Source: Aliisedimentitalea scapharcae (lineage in GTDB: Bacteria > Pseudomonadota > Alphaproteobacteria > Rhodobacterales > Rhodobacteraceae). From it: 64,000 nt of DNA. Below are positions 32,231 through 41,379 of the stretch, in pieces. The notes beneath the pieces are model-generated. The model was given only the letters and a program-made list of their open reading frames with translations, did not search any database and had not been told where the DNA came from. Where the stretch lies: NCBI RefSeq assembly GCF_045277565.1, contig NZ_CP123584.1, positions 124,001 to 188,000 on the forward strand, read 5' to 3'. Numbering within the stretch: the stretch's first letter is position 1; each line of letters opens with the position of its first letter. The translations under genes were made by a program, and so were the position numbers.

Positions 32231-33844
32231 GTGCAGCAGATCAGAACTATCTGGGCAAGTTTGGATGGGCGTAAACGGATTATCGTGGTGGGTGCCACGA
32301 TGGCGATGTTTCTAAGCGTTCTTTTATTGTCACGCGTCGCAACAGCCCCGACGATGCAATTGCTGTATGCTGGGCTGGAAAGCGGCTCGGCCGGTGACGT
32401 CATCCGTTCTCTTGAACAACGCGGAACAATTTATGAAGTTCGGGGGGGCTCGATCTATGTGCCATCGAACCAGCGTGATGAATTACGTATGACGCTGGCC
32501 AGCGAGGGGCTGCCAGCAAATGGCGGCAAAGGTTATGAATTGCTTGATTCGCTCAGCGGATTTGGAACAACCTCGCAAATGTTTGATGCAGCATATTGGC
32601 GCGCCAAAGAAGGAGAGTTGGCGCGCACAATTGTGGCAAGCCCTCACATAAGTCAGGCCCGCGTGCATTTGGCCAACGCGGCCTCAAATCCATTTCAACG
32701 CACAGCGGAACCAACGGCCTCCGTTTCTGTCGTTCCCTTGGGGGCCGCGATCACGGGTACTCAGGCAACGGCCATCCGACACCTCATCGCTTCCGCGGTG
32801 ACTGGGTTGGACGCGTCGAACGTCGCTGTGATCGACGCAAATGGTACGATGATAGGGGCGACAGACTCAACGGTTGCAGCTGTGGGGTCGACAGGGGATG
32901 ACCGCGCCCAAATGCTGCGCGAACGCGTCTTGCGGCTTGTCGAAGCCCGGGTCGGAGCCGGAAATGCCGTCGTGGAAGTAAGCGTTGATACTGTAACCGA
33001 AACCGAGTCGATCCGGGAAAAGAGAATAGACCCCAACAGCCGGATCGCTATCAGCACAGATGTCGAAGAGCGTTCTGACTCTTCAACCAACGAATCCCAG
33101 GCGGTTACCGTTGCTTCAAACTTGCCGGATGGGGATGCCGCAGCAGGGGAAGGTTCCAAGGCAAGCACGAGTTCGACCCGGGAACGGGTCAACTATGAGA
33201 TTTCCGAAACGGAATCGGAAATCATTCGTGCGCCCGGTGCAACCAAACGGCTGTCGGTGGCTGTGTTGGTCAACGGGGTAACTGCAGACGATGGAAACGG
33301 AAACCTGATTTTTGAACCCCGTCAGGAAGAAGAACTGTCGGCGCTGCGGGAACTTGTGGCCTCGGCAGTCGGGTTTGACGAGACACGCGGCGATGTGATC
33401 ACCCTGAAATCCATGGATCTACCCCGCATTGAACCACAGGGAACAGTGGTGAGTTCATCAGTTTTGAACAATGTGTTTTTTGACGCCATGTCCCTGATAC
33501 AGCTGGCAGTTCTTGCACTTGTCAGTCTTGTTTTGGGTCTTTTCGTCATTCGCCCGGTTTTTGCCAATGCCGCGCTCCCGGCACCAGGTCAATTGACCCC
33601 GCTCCCTGTGTCCACCAACGCAAATTCTACCGGTGATGCACCAGTTCTGACCGGAGAAATCGACCCGACCGGCGACGCGTTTGACTCCGCGTCCCGACCG
33701 CCAGCTGCAACAACCTCTCTCCCGGCGCTCGGCGACCCACAAGAAAACCCGGTTGACCGTCTTCGGGCAATGATTGGTGAACGTCAGGAAGAAACGGTGG
33801 AGATTCTAAGAGGCTGGCTCGAAGAGAGTGAGGAGAAAGTTTGA
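32231..33844 (+). CDS. fliF: Flagellar MS-ring protein FliF
   Basis: The 537-residue inner-membrane protein forms the MS ring. It has an N-terminal helix (RIIVVGATMAMFLSVLLLS), the ring-building motifs LLYAGLESGSAGDVIRSLEQ, then ASEGLPANGGKGYELLD and FGTTSQMFDAAYWRAKEGEL, and a late helix SLIQLAVLALVSLVLGLFVI. The C-terminal tail for FliG ends IGERQEETVEILRGWLEE. GTG 32231 follows GGAGG at five bases and fits family starts; an ATG five codons upstream (32216) is the alternative. The stop overlaps the fliH-like start. Confidence 0.93.
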   Translation: MQQIRTIWASLDGRKRIIVVGATMAMFLSVLLLSRVATAPTMQLLYAGLESGSAGDVIRSLEQRGTIYEVRGGSIYVPSNQRDELRMTLASEGLPANGGKGYELLDSLSGFGTTSQMFDAAYWRAKEGELARTIVASPHISQARVHLANAASNPFQRTAEPTASVSVVPLGAAITGTQATAIRHLIASAVTGLDASNVAVIDANGTMIGATDSTVAAVGSTGDDRAQMLRERVLRLVEARVGAGNAVVEVSVDTVTETESIREKRIDPNSRIAISTDVEERSDSSTNESQAVTVASNLPDGDAAAGEGSKASTSSTRERVNYEISETESEIIRAPGATKRLSVAVLVNGVTADDGNGNLIFEPRQEEELSALRELVASAVGFDETRGDVITLKSMDLPRIEPQGTVVSSSVLNNVFFDAMSLIQLAVLALVSLVLGLFVIRPVFANAALPAPGQLTPLPVSTNANSTGDAPVLTGEIDPTGDAFDSASRPPAATTSLPALGDPQENPVDRLRAMIGERQEETVEILRGWLEESEEKV

Positions 33845-34440
33845 TGACCATCGCACATCTTTTAGAAGACTTTGCCATTCCTTTTGATGGCAGCCAGATT
33901 TTCACGTTGAGTGAGGACGCGCTGGAAGATCAACGGCTTGCGTCCTTTGAACAGGGATACAGTGCAGGATGGGACGACGCAGTCAAAGCCCGAGATCAAG
34001 AGACCGGTCAAATATCCGCTAACTTGGCAAGCAACCTGGAAGATCTTTCCTTTACCTACAACGAGGCGCTTACGCAGATGACCGACTGTTTGACTCCGTT
34101 TTTTCGTGGGTTGGCTGACGTTGTTCTACCAGAAACCATGGCGCTCAGCTTTGGTCACCATATTGCCGAGGAAATGGCAAAAATGGGGCGCGACCAGGCC
34201 GAGCAACCCGTGTTTGTCGTCGTCTCACCAAACGACAAGGCCGTCGTCCAATCCGTTCTATCCGAGCAAGCAGGCATGAATGCTCGAATCGAAGGCGACC
34301 CGCTGTTGGGTGCCGGACAGGCCTATGTCCGGATCGGAAACCGCGAGAGAGAAATCAATTGCGACTCGCTGGTTACCAGCATCCGTCAATCGATCGATAC
34401 TTTTCTTTATCAGAACCAAGAGGATTTGAAACATGGCTGA
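33844..34440 (+). CDS. fliH: FliH-like flagellar ATPase regulator
   Basis: The 198-residue protein lies between fliF and fliN, where fliH stands in related clusters. It has a charged helical middle (QRLASFEQGYSAGWDDAVKARDQE, a GxxxG-like FliH trait) and a C-terminal domain with PVFVVVSPNDKAVVQSVL and CDSLVTSIRQSIDTFL, as in FliH/V-ATPase E proteins. FliH binds and restrains FliI. ATG 33844 overlaps the fliF stop; the gene overlaps fliN by eight bases. Confidence 0.8.
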   Translation: MTIAHLLEDFAIPFDGSQIFTLSEDALEDQRLASFEQGYSAGWDDAVKARDQETGQISANLASNLEDLSFTYNEALTQMTDCLTPFFRGLADVVLPETMALSFGHHIAEEMAKMGRDQAEQPVFVVVSPNDKAVVQSVLSEQAGMNARIEGDPLLGAGQAYVRIGNREREINCDSLVTSIRQSIDTFLYQNQEDLKHG

Positions 34441-34729
34441 CCAAGACGCGACCCGTGCGGCGACCCACGATCCGGGAAACCCGTTTGTCAACGTCCCGAT
34501 CGAAGTCACCGTTTGTGTCGGCAAGGCCCGGCCCCTGATCCGGGATCTGGTCAATCTCGGGGAGAATGCAATCCTGCCGCTCGACAAAAAGGTCGAAGAT
34601 CCGGTGGATCTGTTTATTGGCGACCGCTTGATCGCACGCGGATTGCTGGAAGAAGTCGAAGGTTCGGACTCTGGGCAATTGGCAGTACGTTTGACTGAAA
34701 TCGCAGATCTGCAAAGTGGATTGGGATGA
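34433..34729 (+). CDS. fliN: Flagellar switch protein FliN
   Basis: The 98-residue protein is a single SpoA domain: VPIEVTVCVGKARPLIRDLVNLGENAIL, then PVDLFIGDRLIARGLLEEVE. This is the FliN signature. FliN forms the lower C ring and binds export cargo and CheY-dependent switching surfaces. The start overlaps fliH and the stop overlaps the fliP start. FliM and FliG are not encoded in this window. Confidence 0.92.
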   Translation: MADQDATRAATHDPGNPFVNVPIEVTVCVGKARPLIRDLVNLGENAILPLDKKVEDPVDLFIGDRLIARGLLEEVEGSDSGQLAVRLTEIADLQSGLG

Positions 34730-35466
34730 TTTTTCGGCTCCTTTTTGGGATTGCGGTGACTGCGATATGCCTGGCTATGCCTCAGGCCAGCCACGCACAG
34801 GAACTGTCTCTATCGCTCACGGACGACGGGTCTATTTCGGCGCGCTCCATTCAGTTGATCGTTCTGATCACGGTTCTCAGCCTGGCACCCGGGCTCGCGA
34901 TTACGATCACTTGCTTCCCGTTTCTGGTCACAGTTCTTTCGATCCTGCGCCAAGCAATCGGATTGCAGCAATCCCCGCCCAACATGTTGATCGTAAGTCT
35001 CGCGTTGTTCCTGACTTACTTCGTAATGGAGCCGGTTTTTTCCAAATCCTGGGAGATCGGGATCAACCCCTTGCTGCAGGAGCAGATAGACATCGAAGCT
35101 GCAATTCCACGGGTTTTAGAGCCTTTTAGGGTTTTCATGTCTGACAGAGTCGACCCCGTCACCTTGGACAGCATGGCAGCATTGCGAAACTATGATGTCA
35201 CCAGTCAGCCTACGGATCAGGCACCGCTTTCGATCCTGATCCCCAGTTTTTTGCTGTCTGAAATTTCGCGCGCCTTTCAAATCGGGTTTTTGGTCTTTCT
35301 ACCCTTCCTGATCATCGACTTGGTTGTCGCAGCAATCCTGATGTCTATGGGCATGATGATGGTACCGCCGGCCATCGTATCCCTGCCTTTCAAGCTGGCA
35401 TTCTTTGTAGTTGCCGACGGGTGGAGCCTGATTGCGGGGGCATTGGTGCGCAGCTATTTCAATTGA
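34726..35466 (+). CDS. fliP: Flagellar export gate protein FliP
   Basis: The 246-residue inner-membrane protein starts with a cleavable signal (LFGIAVTAICLAMPQASHA) and has IQLIVLITVLSLAPGLAITI and LRQAIGLQQSPPNMLIVSLALFLTYFVM. The C-terminal FLPFLIIDLVVAAILMSMGMMMVPP follows. All are classic FliP marks. It ends the fliF-H-N-P operon and, on this side, the flagellar cluster. Confidence 0.96.
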   Translation: MIFRLLFGIAVTAICLAMPQASHAQELSLSLTDDGSISARSIQLIVLITVLSLAPGLAITITCFPFLVTVLSILRQAIGLQQSPPNMLIVSLALFLTYFVMEPVFSKSWEIGINPLLQEQIDIEAAIPRVLEPFRVFMSDRVDPVTLDSMAALRNYDVTSQPTDQAPLSILIPSFLLSEISRAFQIGFLVFLPFLIIDLVVAAILMSMGMMMVPPAIVSLPFKLAFFVVADGWSLIAGALVRSYFN

Positions 35467-35487
35467 AGTAACAGGATTCCAACACAG

Positions 35488-36201
35488 TCATGTAATCTGG
35501 ATCATGTCGGTCAACCGTTCTCTTTGTCTTCCTGCCTCGTCAAAATTCTGGGGGTCAAGCCACAGACAAAGAGCTCGGCTGATCCGGGGCCAGTCCCGAT
35601 CCAATATGGAATACCACGCGGTATCCCTGTTTCTTCCCTTGTAGACCAAAGCCTGCTCGAACAAACCGTCATAGCTGAACCCCAGACGCTCAGCTGCCCG
35701 CCTCGAGGCTTCATTCAGAGCGTCGCACTTCCATTCGTAGCGTCGGTACCCAAGGTCATCGAAAACATGCCGCATCATCAGGAACATGGCCTCAGTCGCG
35801 CCACGTGTACACTGTAACAGAGGGGAGAACGCGATCCCCCCGACCTCGACGCTTCCAGCGTCCGGTTTGATGCGCATATAGCTGGCGACCCCAATGGCAC
35901 GCCCGGTGTCGCGATCCAATATCGCGTAATAGACAGGATCACTCTGTGCCGAAATGGACACCAGCCAGGCCTGCATGTGATTCTTGGTAGAGAATGGGCC
36001 AACAGACATATAGGTCCACAGCCCGTCCTGTTTGCCCGTCTGAAAGGCGGTAAACAGGTCATCGGCATGTTGTACCGGATTCAATTCAATCAGGTCGCAG
36101 TATTGGCCACGCATCGGTTTTCGATCAGGCACCGAACGCGGATGCCAATTGGGAACCTCCTGGCCAATCGGCTGTCCGAAAGCGTTGATCCGATGTGTCA
36201 T
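35488..36201 (-). CDS. GNAT-family N-acetyltransferase (RimJ-like)
   Basis: The 237-residue protein has the GNAT acetyl-CoA fold in its second half: GVASYMRIKPDAGSVEVGGIAFSPLLQCTRGATEAMFL, then YRRYEWKCDALNEASRRAAERLGFSYDGLF. These match the RimJ/RimL subgroup with its Arg/Gly cofactor loop and N-terminal strand order. The substrate is unknown. ATG 36201 has GGAG seven bases upstream; the frame is open 26 codons further. It is convergent with fliP and seems unrelated to motility. Confidence 0.8.
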   Translation of the reverse strand: MTHRINAFGQPIGQEVPNWHPRSVPDRKPMRGQYCDLIELNPVQHADDLFTAFQTGKQDGLWTYMSVGPFSTKNHMQAWLVSISAQSDPVYYAILDRDTGRAIGVASYMRIKPDAGSVEVGGIAFSPLLQCTRGATEAMFLMMRHVFDDLGYRRYEWKCDALNEASRRAAERLGFSYDGLFEQALVYKGRNRDTAWYSILDRDWPRISRALCLWLDPQNFDEAGRQRERLTDMIQIT

Positions 36202-36325
36202 GGTTGAACTCCGAATAATCACCGGGATTGGGTTATCAGGATAGACCAGCAGGCAAACAGTCAATTCCAGTTTGGTCATTCAATCCAACTGACACCCTTG
36301 CAGATCGCCCCAGAACCCGCTGCAT

Positions 36326-36940
36326 CTACAGTTGCAACGACACCCAAAGAACCTTGGCATCTTCTTCGCTGGTGGACACACAGCCATGCCCCATACCGCT
36401 GTCATAGTATACTGAGTCCCCGGCCCGCATGGGTAACGGACGATAGTGTTCTGTATACAGTGTCACTTCGCCGCTGATGACATACATGAATTCCTCGCCG
36501 CGGTGACGAACCCATGTGTCAAATTCACTGACATCGCGTGCCTTGATCGTGCTGATATAGGGCAACATCTGTTTGCTGGTCAGTTCGGTACAGAGCAGTT
36601 CGTGATCATAGGTGCGCGTCTCCTGATGCTCGCCCTGCCCCAGGCGGGTAAAATCACGGCGCCCCGAAATATCGCTCTTGGCTGACTGCACGAACAGCTG
36701 TGGGGTTTCCAGTTCAAGCGTCTGCATCAGGCGGCGGATGATTTCGAAACTGGGTTTGGTCTGATTGTTTTCAATCTTGGACAATGTCGACCGGCCAATG
36801 GCGGCAGACTTGGCCGCCTCCTCCAAAGTCAGGCCCTTTTCCTTGCGCGCCTCCCGAATCATGCGACCCAGAACTTCGCCATCTGGCGCCTCCATACCTT
36901 CGACAAGGGGGCCAATTTCTTCTGCTTGTACGGGTTCCAT
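36326..36940 (-). CDS. XRE-cupin transcriptional regulator, likely for the glycine operon
   Basis: The 204-residue protein has an N-terminal XRE helix-turn-helix (about residues 25-80: IREARKEKGLTLEEAAKSAAIGRSTLSKIENNQ). A C-terminal cupin follows (about 115-200, with GEEFMYVISGEVTLYTEHYRPL and DSVYYDSGMGHGCVS), which should bind a small ligand. It is transcribed away from lpd, and the shared 172-base region carries two TTCC/GGAA palindromes. The likely role is control of the glycine-use operon; ligand and sign of control are not known. AGGAGAAAACGCCAA precedes ATG 36940. Confidence 0.85.
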   Translation of the reverse strand: MEPVQAEEIGPLVEGMEAPDGEVLGRMIREARKEKGLTLEEAAKSAAIGRSTLSKIENNQTKPSFEIIRRLMQTLELETPQLFVQSAKSDISGRRDFTRLGQGEHQETRTYDHELLCTELTSKQMLPYISTIKARDVSEFDTWVRHRGEEFMYVISGEVTLYTEHYRPLPMRAGDSVYYDSGMGHGCVSTSEEDAKVLWVSLQL

Positions 36941-37036
36941 TTGGCGTTTTCTCCTGCTCCCCGGCCAGCTTAGCTTTGATACATCACATAGTCAAAATTT
37001 CCCCTACATTTCTTTTGTTGATTATTGTGGAAAAGT

Positions 37037-37088
37037 TTCCTATAGGAACGCAACGACGCATACTGGTGCATACATTCCTAAATTGGAA
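37037..37088. promoter_or_regulatory. Two TTCC/GGAA palindromes before lpd
   Basis: TTCCTATAGGAA at 37037-37048 is a perfect 12-base palindrome. TTCC-TAAATT-GGAA at 37075-37088 has the same arms with a longer spacer. Centres are 39 bases apart and lie 25-75 bases before the lpd start. They are the best operator candidates for the divergent XRE-cupin regulator. Confidence 0.5.
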
Positions 37089-37112
37089 CGTTTTCGTTCA
37101 GAGAGGGAAATC

Positions 37113-38495
37113 ATGAGCGACTATGATTTGGTGGTGATCGGCGGAGGCCCCGGCGGCTATGTGGCGGCGATACGCGCCGCGCAACTGGGACACAAAGTTG
37201 CCTGTGTCGAAGGGCGCACGACGCTGGGCGGCACATGCCTGAACGTCGGCTGCATCCCCTCCAAGGCCCTACTGACCTCTTCGGCAAAATACGCCGAGCT
37301 TTCTCATCTCTCCTCCCACGGCGTTTCGGTCGGAGAGATTGGTTTGGACCTGAATGCCATGATGGCCCGCAAGGACAAGATCGTCGGTGACCTGACGAAA
37401 GGTATCGCTTTCTTGTTCAAAAAGAACGGTGTGGATCACATCGAAGGTTGGGCCAGCATCCCGACGGCCGGACAGGTTCAAATTGGCGACCAGATCCTGA
37501 CCACCAAGAATATTGTAATCGCCACCGGCTCGGAGCCCACGCCTCTCCCTGGGGTGGACATCGACGAAGTGGATGTGCTGAGCAGCACCGGAGCATTGGC
37601 ATTGGAAGAGGTGCCAGAACGCTTGGTGGTTATCGGCGCGGGCGTGATCGGACTTGAATTAGGTCAGGTCTGGTCACGTCTCGGATCCAAGGTGACAGTC
37701 GTGGAATACCTCGACCGGATCCTGCCCGGCATTGACGGTGACATCGCCAAACTGTCCCAACGCGCACTGTCCAAACGCGGGGTAAAATTTCAACTCAGTC
37801 GTGCATTGAAGTCAATTACCAAGGGTGACACCGCCCTGGCTCTGACCCTCGACCGGGTTGGCAAGGACAAGCAAGAAACGCTTGAAGCCGACAAGGTCCT
37901 GATCGCCATCGGACGTCGCCCGGTAACGCGCGGGTTGAACCTGGAAGACCTGGGTGTCGCGACCAATGCCCGCGGGTTTATTGAGGTAGATGATAGTTTC
38001 CGGACATCGGTTCCGGGGATCTACGCTATCGGTGATTGCGTGCCCGGCCCAATGCTAGCGCATAAGGCCGAAGAAGATGGTGTTGCCTGCGTCGAACTCC
38101 TGGCCGGGAAACACGGACATGTCGATTATGACACCGTCCCGGGCGTCGTCTACACCGACCCCGAAGTCGCCTCGGTTGGACAAACCGAAGAGGCGCTGAA
38201 AGAGGCGGGTACCCCTTATACCGTAGGAAAATTCGCTTTCATGGCCAACTCACGCGCCCGTTCGACCGGTGAAACGGATGGTGCGGTCAAGGTTTTGATG
38301 GCTTCAGATGGCGCATTGCTTGGTGCCCATATCTGCGGAGCCCATGGTGGTGATCTGATCGCTGAACTGGTTTTGGCGATGACCCAAGGCATCACAGTCG
38401 AAGAAGTCGCCCGCACTTGTCACGCCCATCCGGCGATAGGTGAGGCGGTCAAGGAAGCCTGTCTCGATGCGCTTGGCCGCGCGATCCACGCATAA
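37113..38495 (+). CDS. lpdA: Dihydrolipoyl dehydrogenase (glycine cleavage L protein)
   Basis: The 460-residue flavoprotein reoxidises dihydrolipoyl groups with NAD+. It has the FAD motif VVIGGGPGGYVAAI, the redox pair Cys42/Cys47 in TCLNVGCIPSKA, and a second nucleotide site VVIGAGVIGLELGQVW. The C-terminal active base is in TCHAHPAIGEAVKEACLDA. ATG 37113 follows GAGAGGGAAA; the frame is open far upstream but that part covers the promoter. As first gene of an operon with gcvT, gcvH and gcvP it probably supplies the L protein. It could also serve other lipoyl enzymes. Confidence 0.93.
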   Translation: MSDYDLVVIGGGPGGYVAAIRAAQLGHKVACVEGRTTLGGTCLNVGCIPSKALLTSSAKYAELSHLSSHGVSVGEIGLDLNAMMARKDKIVGDLTKGIAFLFKKNGVDHIEGWASIPTAGQVQIGDQILTTKNIVIATGSEPTPLPGVDIDEVDVLSSTGALALEEVPERLVVIGAGVIGLELGQVWSRLGSKVTVVEYLDRILPGIDGDIAKLSQRALSKRGVKFQLSRALKSITKGDTALALTLDRVGKDKQETLEADKVLIAIGRRPVTRGLNLEDLGVATNARGFIEVDDSFRTSVPGIYAIGDCVPGPMLAHKAEEDGVACVELLAGKHGHVDYDTVPGVVYTDPEVASVGQTEEALKEAGTPYTVGKFAFMANSRARSTGETDGAVKVLMASDGALLGAHICGAHGGDLIAELVLAMTQGITVEEVARTCHAHPAIGEAVKEACLDALGRAIHA

Positions 38496-38507
38496 GGAGG
38501 TCGCCAG

Positions 38508-39458
38508 ATGACTGTCCAGCTCCGCCCCCGCCACCCGGAAAAAGCCAAGCGCACCGACAGCGTCATCCCGCGCAAGCCCAAGTGGATCAGAAAGAAGAAA
38601 ATCGAAAGCGCCGAATATTACGACACGCGGCGTCTGATGCGGGATCATGACCTGACGACAGTCTGCGAAGAGGCCGCCTGCCCCAACATTGGTGAATGCT
38701 GGTCCAAACAGCACGCCACCATGATGATCATGGGCGAAGTTTGCACCCGCGGATGTTCGTTTTGCAATGTCGCAACCGGTAAACCGGATACGCTGGACGT
38801 CTTTGAACCCGGTCGTGTGGCCTCCGCAGTGACGAAGCTGGGTCTGCGCCACGTTGTGATCACATCCGTAGACCGGGATGATCTGGCAGACGGCGGCGCA
38901 GAACATATCGCCCAGACCATCCGTGCCGTGCGCCATCAGAACCCCAACACCACGGTCGAAGTTCTGACACCTGATTTTCTGGGCAAGGGCGATGCCGCCA
39001 ATATCGTTTTTGATGCAGCACCGGATGTCTTCAACCACAATCTGGAAACTGTTCCGCACCTGTATCCGACCGTGCGCCCTGGAGCCCGCTATTACACCTC
39101 ATTGCGGCTTCTGGATGACGCAAAGCGGTCAAATCCACAAATTTTCACGAAATCCGGCCTGATGGTTGGATTGGGGGAAACCATGAATGACGTACGCCAG
39201 GTGATGGATGACCTGCGTGCAGCCAATGTCGATTTTCTGACAGTGGGTCAGTATCTGCAACCCACTCCAAAACACCATAAAATAGACCGGTTCTGGACCC
39301 CGGAAGAGTTCGCACAGCTGGAGCAGATCGCACGCAACAAAGGCTTTCTGCATGTTTCTGCGACGCCGTTGACACGATCCTCGTTCCACGCGGACCAAGA
39401 TTTTGCCGCCCTGAAACGCGCGCGCCAGCAGGCGCTGGCAACTGGGCATTCACTGTAA
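38508..39458 (+). CDS. lipA: Lipoyl synthase LipA
   Basis: The 316-residue radical-SAM enzyme inserts two sulfurs into protein-bound octanoyl groups. The auxiliary 4Fe-4S cluster ligands are Cys53, Cys58 and Cys64 ([13 protein letters not shown]), and the SAM cluster ligands are Cys79, Cys83 and Cys86 ([15 protein letters not shown]). The C-terminal [10 protein letters not shown] serine motif is present. It sits between lpd and the symporter, with AAGGAGG before the ATG, and would lipoylate GcvH. The octanoyltransferase lipB is not here, so this may be an extra copy dedicated to the glycine operon. Confidence 0.94.
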   Translation: MTVQLRPRHPEKAKRTDSVIPRKPKWIRKKKIESAEYYDTRRLMRDHDLTTVCEEAACPNIGECWSKQHATMMIMGEVCTRGCSFCNVATGKPDTLDVFEPGRVASAVTKLGLRHVVITSVDRDDLADGGAEHIAQTIRAVRHQNPNTTVEVLTPDFLGKGDAANIVFDAAPDVFNHNLETVPHLYPTVRPGARYYTSLRLLDDAKRSNPQIFTKSGLMVGLGETMNDVRQVMDDLRAANVDFLTVGQYLQPTPKHHKIDRFWTPEEFAQLEQIARNKGFLHVSATPLTRSSFHADQDFAALKRARQQALATGHSL

Positions 39459-39476
39459 CGCAATGGGAGGGAAACC

Positions 39477-40847
39477 ATGGAAGCGTTAAATTCAATCGTA
39501 GGAGCCATCAACGGCGTCGTCTGGGGGCCGCTGATGCTGGTCCTCATTCTTGGCGTAGGCTTCTTCTTGCAGGTTGGGCTGAAATTCATGCCGATCCTGA
39601 AACTGGGCACGGGTTTTAGCCTGCTGTTCAAAGGTCGCGAAAGCCAGGGCGAGGGCCAGATCAGCCCATTCAACGCGCTGATGACTTCGCTGTCGGCGAC
39701 CATTGGTACCGGCAACATTGCCGGTGTGGCTACTGCTGTCTTCCTGGGCGGTCCAGGCGCCTTGTTCTGGATGTGGATGACCGCGTTGGTAGGCATGGCC
39801 ACCAAATATGCCGAAGCTGTCCTGGCGGTAAAATATCGCGAGACCGACGAGCTGGGCAATTATGTCGGCGGGCCGATGTATTACATCAAAAACGGCCTGG
39901 GTGCCAAATGGGCCTGGCTGGGTTTTGCATTTGCTCTGTTCGGCGCGATCGCGGCATTCGGCATCGGCAACGGTGTACAGGCCAATGGTGTGGCACAGGT
40001 TCTGGAAAGCAACTTTGGCCTGAACACGTCGGTTACAGGTGTTGTCCTGATGATCCTGACCGCAGCCGTGATCCTGGGTGGCATCACCCGCATCGGTGCG
40101 GTCGCCGGTAAGCTGGTTCCATTCATGGCCGTCAGCTATATCGTCGCCGGCTTGCTGGTTCTGCTGATCAACATCGGTGCCATTGGCGACGCGATCAGCC
40201 TTGTCTTTACCCACGCCTTTACCCCATCGGCTGCCGAAGGTGGTTTTGCAGGTGCGGCTGTTTGGATGGCGATCCGCTTTGGTGTGGCACGTGGTGTGTT
40301 CTCGAACGAAGCCGGTTTGGGCTCCGCCCCGATTGCACATGCTGCTGCATCGACTGCCGGTCCTGTCAACCAGGGTCTGGTTGCCATGTTGGGCACGTTC
40401 ATCGACACCATCATCGTTTGCACCATCACTGGCCTGGCCATCATCGCATCGGGTGCGTGGACGTCGGGTGAATCTGGCGCGGCTCTGACATCGCTGGCGT
40501 TTGAACTCTCATTGCCAGGCATCGGCGGCTATTTGATTGCAATTTCGCTGTCGATCTTTGCCTTCACCACAATCCTCGGCTGGTCGTTCTATGGCGAAAA
40601 ATGTGTTGGCTACCTGATGGGTCACAAGTTCCTGATGGTCTATCGCATCGCATGGATCGTGATGATCTATTTTGGTGCAACCGCCGATCTGGGTTTCATC
40701 TGGTTGCTGGCGGATACGCTGAATGCCATGATGGCCATTCCGAACCTGATCGCTCTGGCTCTGCTCAGCCCGATTGTCTTCAAGCTGACCAAGGAATTCT
40801 TCGCTTCTGGCGGAGCCTCGGAAAGCGGCAATTCGCCTGCTGAATAA
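39477..40847 (+). CDS. Sodium:alanine/glycine symporter (AGCS family)
   Basis: The 456-residue membrane protein has about eleven helices and AGCS marks: GVGFFLQVGLKFMPI, then MTSLSATIGTGNIAGVATAVFLGGPGALFWMWMTA and the late RFGVARGVFSNEAGLGSAPI. It should import alanine or glycine with Na+. Its place between lipA and the gcv genes argues for glycine as the substrate. The RBS GGGAGGG precedes ATG 39477. A GC-rich hairpin lies after it. Confidence 0.93.
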   Translation: MEALNSIVGAINGVVWGPLMLVLILGVGFFLQVGLKFMPILKLGTGFSLLFKGRESQGEGQISPFNALMTSLSATIGTGNIAGVATAVFLGGPGALFWMWMTALVGMATKYAEAVLAVKYRETDELGNYVGGPMYYIKNGLGAKWAWLGFAFALFGAIAAFGIGNGVQANGVAQVLESNFGLNTSVTGVVLMILTAAVILGGITRIGAVAGKLVPFMAVSYIVAGLLVLLINIGAIGDAISLVFTHAFTPSAAEGGFAGAAVWMAIRFGVARGVFSNEAGLGSAPIAHAAASTAGPVNQGLVAMLGTFIDTIIVCTITGLAIIASGAWTSGESGAALTSLAFELSLPGIGGYLIAISLSIFAFTTILGWSFYGEKCVGYLMGHKFLMVYRIAWIVMIYFGATADLGFIWLLADTLNAMMAIPNLIALALLSPIVFKLTKEFFASGGASESGNSPAE

Positions 40848-40852
40848 CCGTC

Positions 40853-40880
40853 GCGGGGGGCCGTGATCTGCGGCCCCCGC
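40853..40880 (+). terminator. GC-rich intercistronic hairpin after the symporter gene
   Basis: GCGGGGG(G)CC pairs with GGCCCCCGC, a nine-base stem with one bulged G. No T-run follows, so it is more likely a stabiliser or attenuator inside the glycine operon than a full terminator. Confidence 0.5.
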
Positions 40881-40917
40881 TTCCCCAAAGTGAACTCTCA
40901 TTTCGAGGAGATGACAG

Positions 40918-41331
40918 ATGGCTACCAAAATCATGCTGCCGATTGACCACACCGACGATCGTTCGTGGAAAAAGGCACTGCCCGTCGCGCTGGAACAGGC
41001 GAAATTCTACGGGGCCGAACTGCACGCGGTTTCGGTCATCCCCGAGATCATTCAATTGCCCAACCTTCCGCCCAACTATGGGGCGGGTGCCAAGGCGCAC
41101 GTTCAAAAAGCTGTCGAAGACATCCTGAAGCACGGCGGCGCAGCGGATGTGTCTGTACATATCGAAGAAGGCAGCGTTTATCGCGAAATTCTCAAGCTGG
41201 CTCACAAGGACGGCTATGACATGATCATCATGGCCTCGGCCAAAGGTGATTTCCCAAATTACGAGATCGGCCCCAACCTGGCCCGCGTGGTGCGTAACGC
41301 CCATTGCACTGTTATGGTTGTACGCGACTGA
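40918..41331 (+). CDS. Universal stress protein (UspA family)
   Basis: The 137-residue protein has the Usp alpha/beta fold: N-terminal KIMLPIDHTDDRSWKKALPVAL and C-terminal YDMIIMASAKGDFPNYEIGPNLARVVRNAHCTVMVVRD. A G-x2-G-x9-G(S/T)-like ATP loop is only partly kept. Its role in a glycine operon is unclear. Usp genes often sit beside transporters and may modulate them. GAGGAG precedes ATG 40918. Confidence 0.85.
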   Translation: MATKIMLPIDHTDDRSWKKALPVALEQAKFYGAELHAVSVIPEIIQLPNLPPNYGAGAKAHVQKAVEDILKHGGAADVSVHIEEGSVYREILKLAHKDGYDMIIMASAKGDFPNYEIGPNLARVVRNAHCTVMVVRD

Positions 41332-41379
41332 TCGCGTTTCCTTTCCGATTCAAGCCTCGTTTCAAGCAAGGACAAGAAT

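Noticed and set aside
36941..37112. Possible glycine riboswitch before the glycine operon
   Set aside because: The leader has no recognisable tandem glycine-aptamer pattern; the palindromes fit a protein operator better.
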